From Woeseia sp964560775 (GTDB lineage: Bacteria; Pseudomonadota; Gammaproteobacteria; Steroidobacterales; Woeseiaceae), in NCBI GenBank assembly GCA_964560775.1, contig CAZLNH010000146.1, forward strand, positions 1-20,273: a stretch of DNA of 20,273 nucleotides, in the 5' to 3' direction. The notes beneath the pieces were generated by a model that had not been told where the DNA came from, ran no database searches, and was given only the letters and a program-made list of their open reading frames with translations. Positions 1 through 8,698 of the stretch are shown here, piece after piece (positions within the stretch are counted from its first letter, which is position 1; each line of letters begins with the position of its first letter). Made by a program: the position numbers and the translations under genes.

Positions 1-1209
1 CTGCCGGTGTCGATTTTCTACCAGACGATCACCGGCCACGACGTCGAACTCGAGATCGACAACCAGTGGGCCGAAGGCGACCTTGTCCTGAAGGCGGACA
101 TGTCGACGGCCAAGGCGGTGCCGTGGGCCAAAGAGCCGACGCTGCAGATCATTCACGATCTTTACACGCAGGACGGCCAGCCGGTGAGTCTCGCGCCACG
201 GCAGGTGCTGAAACAAGTCCTTGCTCGTTACGCTGACGAAGGCTGGACACCGGTGGTGGCGCCGGAGCTCGAGTTCTACCTGATCACGCCGAACCTGGAC
301 CCGAACGAGCCGGTCGTCTCACCGGTCGGCCGCACCGGCAGGCGCGGCACCAGCCGGCAGTCCTACTCGATGTCCGCCGTCGACGACTACGGGCCCGTTA
401 TCGACACGATCTACCGTTTTGCGCAGGACGCCGGGCTCGCGATCGACACGGTGACGCAGGAGGACGGCGCCGGTCAGCTCGAGATCAACCTCGTTCACGG
501 TGACCCGCTGCTGCTCGCGGACCAGGTCTTTTACTTCAAGCGCATCATCCGCGAAGCCGCACTGAACCACGACATGTTTGCGACCTTCATGGCGAAGCCG
601 ATGCGTGACCAGCCAGGCTCCGCGATGCACCTGCACCAGAGCATTGTCGAAACCAGCACCGGCCGCAACCTGTTCAGCAACAAGAAAGGCGAAGCCAGCC
701 GGCGATTCTTTCACTACATCGGCGGCTGCCAGAAATACCTGCCGCAGGCGCTGCCGCTGATCGCGCCGTACGTCAACAGCTACCGGCGCTTTGAGTCCGA
801 CAGCAACTCCAGCGCACCGACCAATTTTGCCTGGGGTTACGACAACCGCGCGACGGGTTTCCGCGCACCCAATGCCCGGCCGGAAAACCGCCGCATCGAG
901 AACCGCATGATCGGCGTCGACTGCAACCCCTACCTCGCCACCGCCGCCGCGCTGGCCTGCGGGTTGCTCGGCATGCTGAACAATGTAAAGCCGGGCGAAC
1001 CGGCGGCGGGCGAAGTAGACGACGAGAAATACGACATCCCGACCACGCTCGACGAGGCGTTGGACATGTTCGAGGAGGCCAACGAACTGCACGATGTGCT
1101 CGGCCGGTACTTCTGCATGGTCTACGGCGAAGTGAAGCGCGAGGAGATGCGGCTGTTCCACCGGGAAATCAGCCCGTGGGAGCGTGAGCACCTGCTGCTG
1201 AACGTATAG
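1..1209 (+). CDS. Glutamine-synthetase family, probable gamma-glutamylpolyamine synthetase (5' partial)
   Basis: The reading frame is open from the first base, so the N-terminus lies outside the window. About 403 residues are visible and the family is about 450-470 long, so roughly 50 residues are missing. Glutamine-synthetase landmarks are clear: the metal-binding ELEFYL (about 268-285), DGAGQLEINL (463-492), MAKPM with PGSAMHLHQS (589-642), NSYRRF (775-792) and NRRIENRM (886-909). The C-terminus EISPWEREHLLLNV and the PVGRTGR segment resemble the PuuA/SpuI gamma-glutamylpolyamine synthetases rather than GlnA, which has a tyrosine adenylylation loop. Such enzymes use ATP to join glutamate to putrescine or spermidine in the cytoplasm, the first step of glutamylated polyamine breakdown. 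The gene ends 31 bp before the convergent stop of a spermidine-dehydrogenase-like gene, which supports a polyamine role. The family is certain; the substrate is inferred. Confidence 0.85.
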   Translation: MPVSIFYQTITGHDVELEIDNQWAEGDLVLKADMSTAKAVPWAKEPTLQIIHDLYTQDGQPVSLAPRQVLKQVLARYADEGWTPVVAPELEFYLITPNLDPNEPVVSPVGRTGRRGTSRQSYSMSAVDDYGPVIDTIYRFAQDAGLAIDTVTQEDGAGQLEINLVHGDPLLLADQVFYFKRIIREAALNHDMFATFMAKPMRDQPGSAMHLHQSIVETSTGRNLFSNKKGEASRRFFHYIGGCQKYLPQALPLIAPYVNSYRRFESDSNSSAPTNFAWGYDNRATGFRAPNARPENRRIENRMIGVDCNPYLATAAALACGLLGMLNNVKPGEPAAGEVDDEKYDIPTTLDEALDMFEEANELHDVLGRYFCMVYGEVKREEMRLFHREISPWEREHLLLNV

Positions 1210-1240
1210 TCTTCCGCGCCCCTGCGATTAAAGCCGACTA

Positions 1241-3121
1241 TTACGCTGTGCGCATCTGTTCGTTGATTGCCCTATCAGCGGCGTCGATCGCACCGTTGAC
1301 ATAAGCGTAGGCGGACGCATCGGAGTTGGCAATCGAAATACGACCAATTTGTGCGCGTCCGGCCACGTGGGGGCCGTTCTCCGGAGTGAAGCCCGCCGGG
1401 TCACAGAGGTCATTGTATTCATAGGCATAGCCGTGCGGCCATCTGTTGACGGTGATTGCGGCAATGTCGCGTTCCGCGTCGAAACCTCCCGGCGCCAGTG
1501 AACCGGACATCTTCGCGACAATATCCTTTTCGAAGTCGTCGAAGCTCAACTCATAGAGCTGGCGGCGACCGGCAACATGTTGCTCACGAGCACACAGACC
1601 CTGCCCTGGCATCGCAGGCACCCAGGAACCATGCAGGATCGTCGGTTGTTGCGGATTCTGTGCGAACCGGTAGTCGCCCATGCTGACCGGAAAATCCAGG
1701 CCGAACGAATACATGTATTTTGACTGTGGAATAAACACGCTGCTGTAGCCCATCTCCGCCAGCGCGTTCCAGTTGCGCACTGCGATGGACATGTACACCA
1801 GCGGCACCTTTTCGGCGTACTCGAGGGCTTCCTTCTGCGCCGCGGGCACTTCACTGCAAATGGCCGGAAGCATTGCGTTATAACCGGCGAAGACTACGTG
1901 TTTGGCGCGAACACGATAAACATCGCCATCGTTTACGTAGGTTACATCGACATGCTTCTGGTCCGGCGTGTGGCTCAGGTTCACGGCCGTGCTGTTCAGG
2001 CGTATCCGGGTCGGGCGGCCCTTGCGATCCAGCAGGCTGTAGTCGATGCGCGAGGTCACAAGGTCTTCCATCGTGCTGCCGGGTACGGCGTCGGGCAGCA
2101 GGCTGCGGACGAGTGCCCGCGCCACGCCGGCATTGCCGTCCGGGAAATGGAAAATGTAGGGCTCGTCGCGTTGGTGGCCTTTCTCCTCAAGCTCGCCGAT
2201 TCCCATGTGCTGCAAAGCCGGCATTCCAGAGCGGTAGGCTTCGATTGCAGACAGCGAGTCCCAGCCGACACCCCACAGGCCCAGGATCGTGTCACGCAGG
2301 AGATCGGTCACCTCGCGCGGCATGTCGACGTACTCCCGCAGAAACTTTGTGTAGGCGATGCTGCCGAGGAAATCGATTTTCTCGCTGCGGCTGAGATCCG
2401 GCCGATGATCGGTCTTGTCGTGCATCAAGCGCAGCAGTGCGGCTCTGGATTCATCCGCGATCGGGTATTGCGCGACGATTGCGTCAAGCTGCTCGGGGTC
2501 ATCCGGGGACCCGCCACGAAATATGTTCGGCGCGGTGACGTCGCGCCCATACACGTCGGAACTGAAATAAACCGCCCGGCGAAGATCCCGGCTCTTCATG
2601 TAATCCTGGTCGAAGTAGTCGTAAAACTGCCCGGTGACGATGCCAACGTCCTTCAACATCTGGCTGGATCCCGCTGAGAAGTGCCCCGGGCCGTCGATCG
2701 ACTGGCTGCCACCGTACCCGATCAGCGTCCGGCCATCGACATTGAACTCGTTGCGTTTGGCGTGCCCGCCGAAGTCGTCGTGGTTGTCGAGTACCAGCAC
2801 GTTCTTTCCCGCACCCGCGCGCTGATGATAAAAAAGTGCCGCGGACAAGCCACTGATGCCACCACCAACAACGATCATGTCGTAGACATCGTCAGTCTGT
2901 TGTTTTGGTGCCGGGTACTTGTGTCCGGCCCAGGCAACGGCGTGCGCTACCTCGAACGATCCGGCATGGCTGCCACGCATGCCCGTCCTGAGCGGCGGGT
3001 AGTAGTCGGCGGGTAGCTGCGCGGCGAGCAGGTCCCTGGGTGACAGCATGCTGCCAGCCGCAGTCGCCATTGCGACTCCGTTCAGGAAATCCCGACGGGT
3101 AATATTCAGTCTAGAAGACAT
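1241..3121 (-). CDS. Tat-exported FAD oxidoreductase, spermidine dehydrogenase-like (copy 1)
   Basis: This 626-residue protein starts with a twin-arginine signal (ITRRDFLNGVAMATAAG, residues 7-23), so it is probably exported folded to the periplasm. A Rossmann FAD-binding loop, VVGGGISGLSAA, lies at about 84-95. It is followed by LDNHDDFGGHAKRNEF (111-126), which would bind the ribose and flavin. The segment TGMRGSHAGSFEVAHA (46-61) is a hallmark, from memory, of the SpdH spermidine dehydrogenase group (Pseudomonas PA3713 type), and the length matches. SpdH oxidatively cleaves spermidine to an aminoaldehyde plus diaminopropane or putrescine. It is the last gene of a three-gene run, 40 bp after its paralog. 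Only a weak AAGAG lies before the ATG, so translation may depend on the upstream gene. The substrate could be another amine or amino acid. Confidence 0.8.
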   Translation of the reverse strand: MSSRLNITRRDFLNGVAMATAAGSMLSPRDLLAAQLPADYYPPLRTGMRGSHAGSFEVAHAVAWAGHKYPAPKQQTDDVYDMIVVGGGISGLSAALFYHQRAGAGKNVLVLDNHDDFGGHAKRNEFNVDGRTLIGYGGSQSIDGPGHFSAGSSQMLKDVGIVTGQFYDYFDQDYMKSRDLRRAVYFSSDVYGRDVTAPNIFRGGSPDDPEQLDAIVAQYPIADESRAALLRLMHDKTDHRPDLSRSEKIDFLGSIAYTKFLREYVDMPREVTDLLRDTILGLWGVGWDSLSAIEAYRSGMPALQHMGIGELEEKGHQRDEPYIFHFPDGNAGVARALVRSLLPDAVPGSTMEDLVTSRIDYSLLDRKGRPTRIRLNSTAVNLSHTPDQKHVDVTYVNDGDVYRVRAKHVVFAGYNAMLPAICSEVPAAQKEALEYAEKVPLVYMSIAVRNWNALAEMGYSSVFIPQSKYMYSFGLDFPVSMGDYRFAQNPQQPTILHGSWVPAMPGQGLCAREQHVAGRRQLYELSFDDFEKDIVAKMSGSLAPGGFDAERDIAAITVNRWPHGYAYEYNDLCDPAGFTPENGPHVAGRAQIGRISIANSDASAYAYVNGAIDAADRAINEQMRTA

Positions 3122-3161
3122 ATCTCTTTACTCTGCGACTGCACAGGAATGAAATTAACTT

Positions 3162-5051
3162 TTATGCAGTAAGTAGTTCCGTCACGGCGCGATGCGCCTG
3201 GTCGATTGCGACATCGGTGTAGGCACCACCGCCGCTGTCGGCATTCGCGATAGTGATGGCTCCGGCACGTGCGCGCGCTGTCAGCAATGGTAGCCCTTCA
3301 TCAGGATCAATGAGCGAATTGTATTCAGGCGCATATCCGTGCGGCCAACGGTTCACTGCGATGCCGGCGATATCCTTTGCCGCATCAAAGCCCCCGGCCC
3401 CGAGGGCCCGATTCAACTGACTGCGGATATTGCGCTCGAAGGTCGAGAATGGCGTGGTCAGGAGTTCCACACGACCGGCCTTGTGTTGCTCCCGCTCATC
3501 AAGGCCGGGCCGTGCCGGCGCGCGAGTCATATGAACCATGACCGGTTCATCCGGTGATTTCGCACTGTGGTAAGCACCGATATCCATGACGGAATCAAGA
3601 CTGAAACTCGAGTGGTACCCGCCGGGGCAACGAACGCGCGACACGCCGGAGTTTGCAAATGCACGCCAGTTCGTCAGGGCCACTGATGTATAGACAAGCG
3701 GCGTTTTGACGAGGTAGTGCAACGCGTTTTTCTGCGCCTCAGGCAGTTCCGGGCAAATGAACGGAATCATTGCATTCCAGCAGGCCAGTACGCTGTGCTT
3801 ACCTCTGACGGCATACGCCTTGCCATCGCGCAGGTACGTGACCTTAACGCCACCGTCCTTCGTGTTCACCGCATGCGCTGCTGTGCTTGACAGCCGGATG
3901 TGTACAGAATTTTCCTTGCTGTCGAGGTTTGCGTAGTTCACCGGCGCGGCGATGGAATCCTCGACCGTCGTGCCGGGCACGGCGTCGGGAACAAGATCGC
4001 GTACCAGCAGGCGTGCGACCGATGCGTTGCCGTCCGGAAAAGCGAATTTGTAGGAACCGCCCGTTTCGAGCTCTTTTCCCGGCGTATAGCCCATGCGCGC
4101 TGTCGCTGTACGCGGCAGGTTCAGGCCGTCAAAGCCGGGAAGTCCGACGCCCCAGCAGTCGAGCGCGGAAACAGCATCGATCCCGCAACCCCAGAGCCCG
4201 TCGGTGAGGTGAAGATAATAGGGCATCACAGCCGGATCGGCCTTTACAACGTGCAGCAGGTAGTCGGCGTAGCTTATGCGCGACAGGCGATCCTTCTTTT
4301 CGTCGGCCGACATGCCGGGCATGTAGTCCTTTGTACCGGTTTCGATTGCCAGGATGTCTTTGCGGGCAGCTTCACTCAATGGCGCCTGCGCCAGGAACGC
4401 TGCTGTTTCTTCTGTCGATTGCCGGCGTCCGCCAGGTTGCAGAACGAGCTTGTCGTCGCCGAATGTTTCCTTGTCAAAAAAGACGCCGGAACCCAGGTTG
4501 TATTTGCTGTACAAATCCTGGTCGTACGTCGCCGTCGCCAGCTTGGTCGGATAAATACCGAGATGCTTTAGCAGGCCGTCGGCGACAGCACTGTACGGGG
4601 TTGGGCTGGATATTCCGGCCGTCCCCCCGTTCATGATCAGGAGTTTGCCGTTCACATGGAACTCATTGCGCTTGGCGTGGCCGCCAAAATCGTCATGATT
4701 ATCCAATACGAGTATCTTTGCGCCGGGGCCCGCCGCTTTGCGATAAAAGTGCGCTGCAGCAAGCCCGCTGATGCCGCCGCCAACAACAATCAGGTCAAAG
4801 CGCTCGCCTGTATCCGAGGCATCCGTAACCAGATTCGGATTGTCACGAATCGCGTGGGCGCCCTCAAATGAGCCCGGGTGACTGCCACGCATGCCGGTTC
4901 GGGTGGGGGGATAGTACCGCGGCTGGTCCTGCGCCGCGGTTTCGGCGTCCGGACCTGCGCCGAAAACCAGCCCGGGCATTCCGCCACCCGCGGCGGCCAG
5001 CGTAAACGCCGCGCCCTGCAAGAAGTCGCGGCGCTCGATGAGCCTGCCCAT
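3162..5051 (-). CDS. Tat-exported FAD oxidoreductase, spermidine dehydrogenase-like (copy 2)
   Basis: This is a paralog of the next downstream gene, with the same layout. It has a Tat signal, MGRLIERRDFLQGAAFTLAA, then TGMRGSHPGSFEGAHA, the FAD loop VVGGGISGLAAA and LDNHDDFGGHAKRNEF. I chose the ATG at 5051, giving 629 residues, because it puts the twin arginine seven residues from the N-terminus, as in the paralog. A GTG at 5099 would add 16 residues and leave 26 bp to the receptor stop; neither start has a strong ribosome-binding site. After export it would oxidise an amine in the periplasm. The two copies differ most between the FAD segment and the middle of the protein, which suggests different substrates rather than redundancy. 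It sits between a TonB-dependent receptor and the other copy, so co-transcription is very likely. The substrate is inferred. Confidence 0.8.
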   Translation of the reverse strand: MGRLIERRDFLQGAAFTLAAAGGGMPGLVFGAGPDAETAAQDQPRYYPPTRTGMRGSHPGSFEGAHAIRDNPNLVTDASDTGERFDLIVVGGGISGLAAAHFYRKAAGPGAKILVLDNHDDFGGHAKRNEFHVNGKLLIMNGGTAGISSPTPYSAVADGLLKHLGIYPTKLATATYDQDLYSKYNLGSGVFFDKETFGDDKLVLQPGGRRQSTEETAAFLAQAPLSEAARKDILAIETGTKDYMPGMSADEKKDRLSRISYADYLLHVVKADPAVMPYYLHLTDGLWGCGIDAVSALDCWGVGLPGFDGLNLPRTATARMGYTPGKELETGGSYKFAFPDGNASVARLLVRDLVPDAVPGTTVEDSIAAPVNYANLDSKENSVHIRLSSTAAHAVNTKDGGVKVTYLRDGKAYAVRGKHSVLACWNAMIPFICPELPEAQKNALHYLVKTPLVYTSVALTNWRAFANSGVSRVRCPGGYHSSFSLDSVMDIGAYHSAKSPDEPVMVHMTRAPARPGLDEREQHKAGRVELLTTPFSTFERNIRSQLNRALGAGGFDAAKDIAGIAVNRWPHGYAPEYNSLIDPDEGLPLLTARARAGAITIANADSGGGAYTDVAIDQAHRAVTELLTA

Positions 5052-5125
5052 ACCGAGCTTACGATCCTGGCAATCGCCGCCCTTGCTTTGGCGTTTCACG
5101 GCAGCCGCTTACAGCAGGGCCAGGG

Positions 5126-7753
5126 TCATCCTCCCCAGCTCTTCCAGAAACGCAGGCCGGCTTCACGCGGCCTGGCGATGTAAAGGGAGCTATGATGTGC
5201 GCGACCTTCCGCGGTCTGTGCCGCTCCCCACTCGAACGTACCGGTTCCTGTCGTGTAGACCGCTCGCTCATCCGTCAGGTTATTGATGAACAGGTCCACA
5301 CCCCAGTCATCGCTGGCAAGGCCGAAACGCAAATCGCCAATTACGTAGGATGGGGACACGAACTGTGGATTCGGATCATCGAGGCCTCTCGGGTCCAGAA
5401 TTGTCAGGCTGTCGCCGGTGTAGGACCACTGTGTACGAACCGTGAATTCGGTAGCGCCAAACAGCTGCGTCGGCCTGCTGTACCCTATCCACCCGGCCGC
5501 CTTGGCACTCGGCACCAGCGGCAGGCGCAATCCCGCGATCAGGTCTGGATTGCCATCACCGGTCAGGTCCTGGTCGGTATCCGTTTCGGCCTCCATCCAC
5601 TCGTAATTCATGCCGAGGGTCCAGTTCTCGCCCAGTGCGTAATCCAGTTCGATATTGACGCCATCGATATGCGCATTGCCGGCATTCGCAATCAGGTTTT
5701 GGTACGGCTGGCCGCAGACACCCGGGATGCTCAGTTCGAAGTCGGGTTCACCATCAACTACACATGGTGGATCAGTAGGATCGACCAGGCTGAGCTGATA
5801 TTTATCCCACACCATGTGATAAGCGGTCACGTTGAGGCGCCCGCGACCCCCGCCAAAAGTTGATTTGTAGCCCACCTCGTAGTTGTCCATGATGTCCGAC
5901 TCGTACGCCGCCGGGAAAAACGGCTCGCCGCGGATGTTGTTTACACCGCCCTGGCGAAGGCCACGCGTGTACAAGCCATAGACCATTTTGCCTTCATCAA
6001 ACTGGTAGTTCAGGCTGATCTTCGGGAGAAACTGTTCCTCGCCGCCGCTCACGATTGGTGGCTGGCCATTGTTCGCAACCCGATAGTCACGATCGCCGGA
6101 GGTTGTGTCCGGTTCGCCGGAAAAATCGGGTCCGCCCGGATGATTCACCCAGGTCTGGCGCGTATTTGATCGATCGAAATAACGACCACCGAGGGTCAGG
6201 TCCCAGTCGTCGTTGATATGCCAGGTCGTTTCGCCGAACACTGCCGTTTGTTCCCAATCCGTATGCCCGCCGGAGTACCAGTGAGCTTCAGCTTGCGGGT
6301 AAGTGGTCGGCGTACCGTAGTAGTTCGACCAGTACATTTCCCAGTAATCCAGGGATACTGAATTCTGGTAGATGATCGTATTGCCGTCGCCGCCGGTGGT
6401 TGGCGCTGCGAACGCCGTACCCCCCAGTGCGCCGTTGCCGCTTTCTTCCCGGTACAGGCCGACGATCCAATCGAAGGTCTCGCCTTCGCGGGACAAGCGG
6501 ATCTCAGCTGTCAGCTTGTCGTCATCCAGTTTGCCAGCCCCTTTGGTCAGGTAGTCGGAATCCACCGTGGGTCCCTGGCAATACACCGGGAACAGGACCA
6601 GGTAGCCGGTCTCCGGGTTCGTCCAGTAGTAAGGCATGGCTGCGTTCGGTGTATAGGATGAATCGTGGCAGTACTGGGCGGCCCAGTAGTGAGCGTAATT
6701 CGTATTGTCAAACTGCGATTCGGCGGTACGTTCGAAATATGAAACTGCCGCGACCAGCTGTGCAAAGCCGACATCTGCATCGATTTTCAGCGAAGCCATG
6801 TCGAAGTCTTCTTCGCGCCACTCATTGTGAAAGCGGACCGTCTGCAAATCGCCGACGTATGGATCGTAGTAGTTCTCAGCACCGGAATCGGTGCTCTGGT
6901 GGTGATAGGACAGCGTTGTTGACCACCTGTCATTAATGTTCCACAGCAGGTGGATGCGACCGCCCGTGACATCCGCATCGTTCCAGCGGTCTTCCAGCGC
7001 CGCGCTGTTGTCCAGCGTACCCCATCCTGCCGGCGCCTTGTTTTCGCCGCCAAAACCATAGGCGTCTGCAGTGTGACCCGGAACGTTGTCAACAAAGCCA
7101 CCGTCATGATCGTTGTAACCGACCACACGCATGGCGAGTGTGTTGTCGACCAGCGGAACGTTAAACATCAACGAACTCCGGTAACTGACATCGCTCTGGC
7201 TGCCGCCGCGCAATTCGCTGTCGAACTCCGCTTCAAACTGGTCCAGTACCGGCTGGTTGGTAACGATGCGCAATGTGCCTGCCTGCGCGTCCGATCCGTA
7301 CAGTGTTCCCTGGGGACCCGACAGTGCCTCTACTCGAGCGATATCCACCATTCGGATATTCGGCTGCGACCCGGTCTGGGTGACGGAGATTTCGTCCAGG
7401 TAAACCGATGATGTCGACTGACCGATAAAACTGGAGCCGGTGATGGCACCACGAAATACCACCACGCTCGACCCTGCACCGTATGAAACGACGTTAATCG
7501 AAGGCACGAATCGGGAATAGTCCTCCATGCCTTTGGCGCCCATCGAAGCAAGCGATTCCTGCGAGATGGCCTGGACGGCTGACGGGATTTCCTGGGCCGA
7601 CTCCGTACGCTTGCGTGCGGTTACCGTAATTTCTTCGAGGTAACCCGACTTTTGGGCGGCTTCCTGTGCTTCGGCGGACTGGCCGGGGCAAAGAGCGGCC
7701 GTTACGGCGGCAGCGACCGGTGATAAGGAAATTAATTTGTACGGACCACTCAT
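5126..7753 (-). CDS. TonB-dependent outer-membrane receptor
   Basis: An 875-residue receptor of the usual size. A signal peptide covers about residues 1-29. A TonB-box-like EEITVTARKR (40-49) leads into a plug domain (IPSAVQAISQESL, then FVPSINVVSYG and VVFRGA). The rest is a long beta-barrel rich in aromatic residues and alternating strands (for example YGLYTRGLRQGGVNN and NYEVGYKSTFGGG), ending in a barrel strand, AGLRFWKSWGG. It would import a substrate across the outer membrane using TonB energy. The start is supported by GGGGGA eight bases before the ATG. It is first in a run with two Tat-exported amine-oxidase-like flavoproteins, so the cargo may be an amine, a polyamine conjugate or a related compound. 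That is inference from context; sequence alone does not give the ligand. Confidence 0.92.
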   Translation of the reverse strand: MSGPYKLISLSPVAAAVTAALCPGQSAEAQEAAQKSGYLEEITVTARKRTESAQEIPSAVQAISQESLASMGAKGMEDYSRFVPSINVVSYGAGSSVVVFRGAITGSSFIGQSTSSVYLDEISVTQTGSQPNIRMVDIARVEALSGPQGTLYGSDAQAGTLRIVTNQPVLDQFEAEFDSELRGGSQSDVSYRSSLMFNVPLVDNTLAMRVVGYNDHDGGFVDNVPGHTADAYGFGGENKAPAGWGTLDNSAALEDRWNDADVTGGRIHLLWNINDRWSTTLSYHHQSTDSGAENYYDPYVGDLQTVRFHNEWREEDFDMASLKIDADVGFAQLVAAVSYFERTAESQFDNTNYAHYWAAQYCHDSSYTPNAAMPYYWTNPETGYLVLFPVYCQGPTVDSDYLTKGAGKLDDDKLTAEIRLSREGETFDWIVGLYREESGNGALGGTAFAAPTTGGDGNTIIYQNSVSLDYWEMYWSNYYGTPTTYPQAEAHWYSGGHTDWEQTAVFGETTWHINDDWDLTLGGRYFDRSNTRQTWVNHPGGPDFSGEPDTTSGDRDYRVANNGQPPIVSGGEEQFLPKISLNYQFDEGKMVYGLYTRGLRQGGVNNIRGEPFFPAAYESDIMDNYEVGYKSTFGGGRGRLNVTAYHMVWDKYQLSLVDPTDPPCVVDGEPDFELSIPGVCGQPYQNLIANAGNAHIDGVNIELDYALGENWTLGMNYEWMEAETDTDQDLTGDGNPDLIAGLRLPLVPSAKAAGWIGYSRPTQLFGATEFTVRTQWSYTGDSLTILDPRGLDDPNPQFVSPSYVIGDLRFGLASDDWGVDLFINNLTDERAVYTTGTGTFEWGAAQTAEGRAHHSSLYIARPREAGLRFWKSWGG

Positions 7754-7840
7754 TTATTGTTTCCCCCGAAAGCGGTAATCATTGCAGCGGCGAAAACAGC
7801 CGAAGCGAGACGTAGCCCAAATGGAAATTCGGCTCAGGCG

Positions 7841-7870
7841 ATCATAAGGTACGCACAGGGAACAAATCAA
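7841..7870 (-). promoter_or_regulatory. Candidate promoter of the TonB receptor run
   Basis: On the minus strand TTGATT (7870-7865) is followed after 18 bp by TATGAT (7846-7841), close to sigma-70 consensus. Transcription would start near 7834 and give a leader of about 80 nt before the ATG at 7753. It is predicted by eye only. Confidence 0.4.
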
Positions 7871-7983
7871 ACTCGGAATCGCTGTTATTAATTTCTGTTT
7901 CAATTGTTTTAATTCGATTGCTTTACTTTTTAATTTATTCGTTAGCTATGTAATTCAGGAACGCTATTTTGGTCATATTCTTT

Positions 7984-7989
7984 TATAAT
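7984..7989 (+). promoter_or_regulatory. Perfect TATAAT box, possible promoter for the NTF2-like gene
   Basis: An exact TATAAT lies in the AT-rich core, but no good -35 hexamer is found 16-18 bp upstream. If used, it would leave a leader of about 200 nt before the gene at 8190. Chance occurrence in AT-rich DNA is quite possible. Confidence 0.2.
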
Positions 7990-8189
7990 GTGAGAATGGT
8001 TCACCCATAGAGCGCATCGGTCGGGCATTTGCGACAAATTGATTTCGTTATCTGCATCGCTGCCGATTACACGACAGGGAACAACGGCAATTCGACCGGA
8101 CGGTGGGTAGATATTTTCGCAACCCTGATTGACATCGCCACTACCGCAGCTGCATTGTCGGACCACAACAACTCGACAGGAATACCAGA

Positions 8190-8651
8190 ATGACACGCAC
8201 CCTCCCGATTCTGTTAACAGTGATTGCCCTCGCCGCCCTGCCAGCCTTTGTTCTTGCAGCAGATCCCGAAGAAGAGATCCGCACTTTGGTGGTCGAATTC
8301 AACGAATCCTACCTCCAGAACGAACTCGACAAGTATTTCGGTTTCTACGCCGACGACGCGACATTGTGGTTCAACTCCGGCCGCAGCACGCTGGAATCCT
8401 ATCGTGATAGCTGGTACGAGCTGATCGAATCCGGCGGCGGTGTCCGCAAGAATGCGATCTCGGATATCAGGATACAGATGAGCCCTGCCGGCGACGCCGC
8501 GATTGCTACGTACCAGGTCGAAGTACAAACGGAGTATCCGGGAAACAGGCTCAGCAGCCAGCAGGCAAATGAAACGGATGTCTGGTTCAAGACAGCCGAT
8601 GGCTGGCGTATTTCTCATGTACATTATACGTCTAGCGATGGCGAGGAATAG
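8190..8651 (+). CDS. Secreted NTF2-like (SnoaL/DUF4440-type) protein
   Basis: A 153-residue protein with a classical signal peptide (MTRTLPILLTVIALAALPAFVLA, about residues 1-23), so it probably works in the periplasm. The mature part has the pattern of the NTF2-like cone fold: an N-terminal helix (EEEIRTLVVEFNESYLQNELDKYFGFYADDATLWF), a middle variable part, and a final strand DVWFKTADGWRISHVHYT. In SnoaL/DUF4440 proteins this fold serves as a small-molecule binding pocket or enzyme, and no specific activity can be assigned. The start is well supported: AGGAAT lies eight bases before the ATG. The gene is followed on the same strand, after about 47 bp, by a hydroxylase-like gene and may share its transcript. 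Confidence 0.75.
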   Translation: MTRTLPILLTVIALAALPAFVLAADPEEEIRTLVVEFNESYLQNELDKYFGFYADDATLWFNSGRSTLESYRDSWYELIESGGGVRKNAISDIRIQMSPAGDAAIATYQVEVQTEYPGNRLSSQQANETDVWFKTADGWRISHVHYTSSDGEE

Positions 8652-8698
8652 CGGACGAAGGATGACGTGCCGAGACACATAACCCGGACTTTTTGGCG

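Larger units (their letters stand above)
7754..8189. other. Divergent intergenic region with AT-rich core
   Basis: This 436-bp stretch separates the receptor gene (leftward) from the NTF2-like gene (rightward). About 7860-7990 is strikingly AT-rich against GC-rich surroundings, as expected for a promoter or a nucleoid-protein binding region. Short open frames here have no convincing ribosome-binding site or protein character, so I call no gene. Confidence 0.7.

Noticed and set aside
7942..8196. Small minus-strand open frame upstream of the receptor gene
   Set aside because: It overlaps the start and ribosome-binding site of the NTF2-like gene, and its Cys/Val-rich product has no recognisable features.
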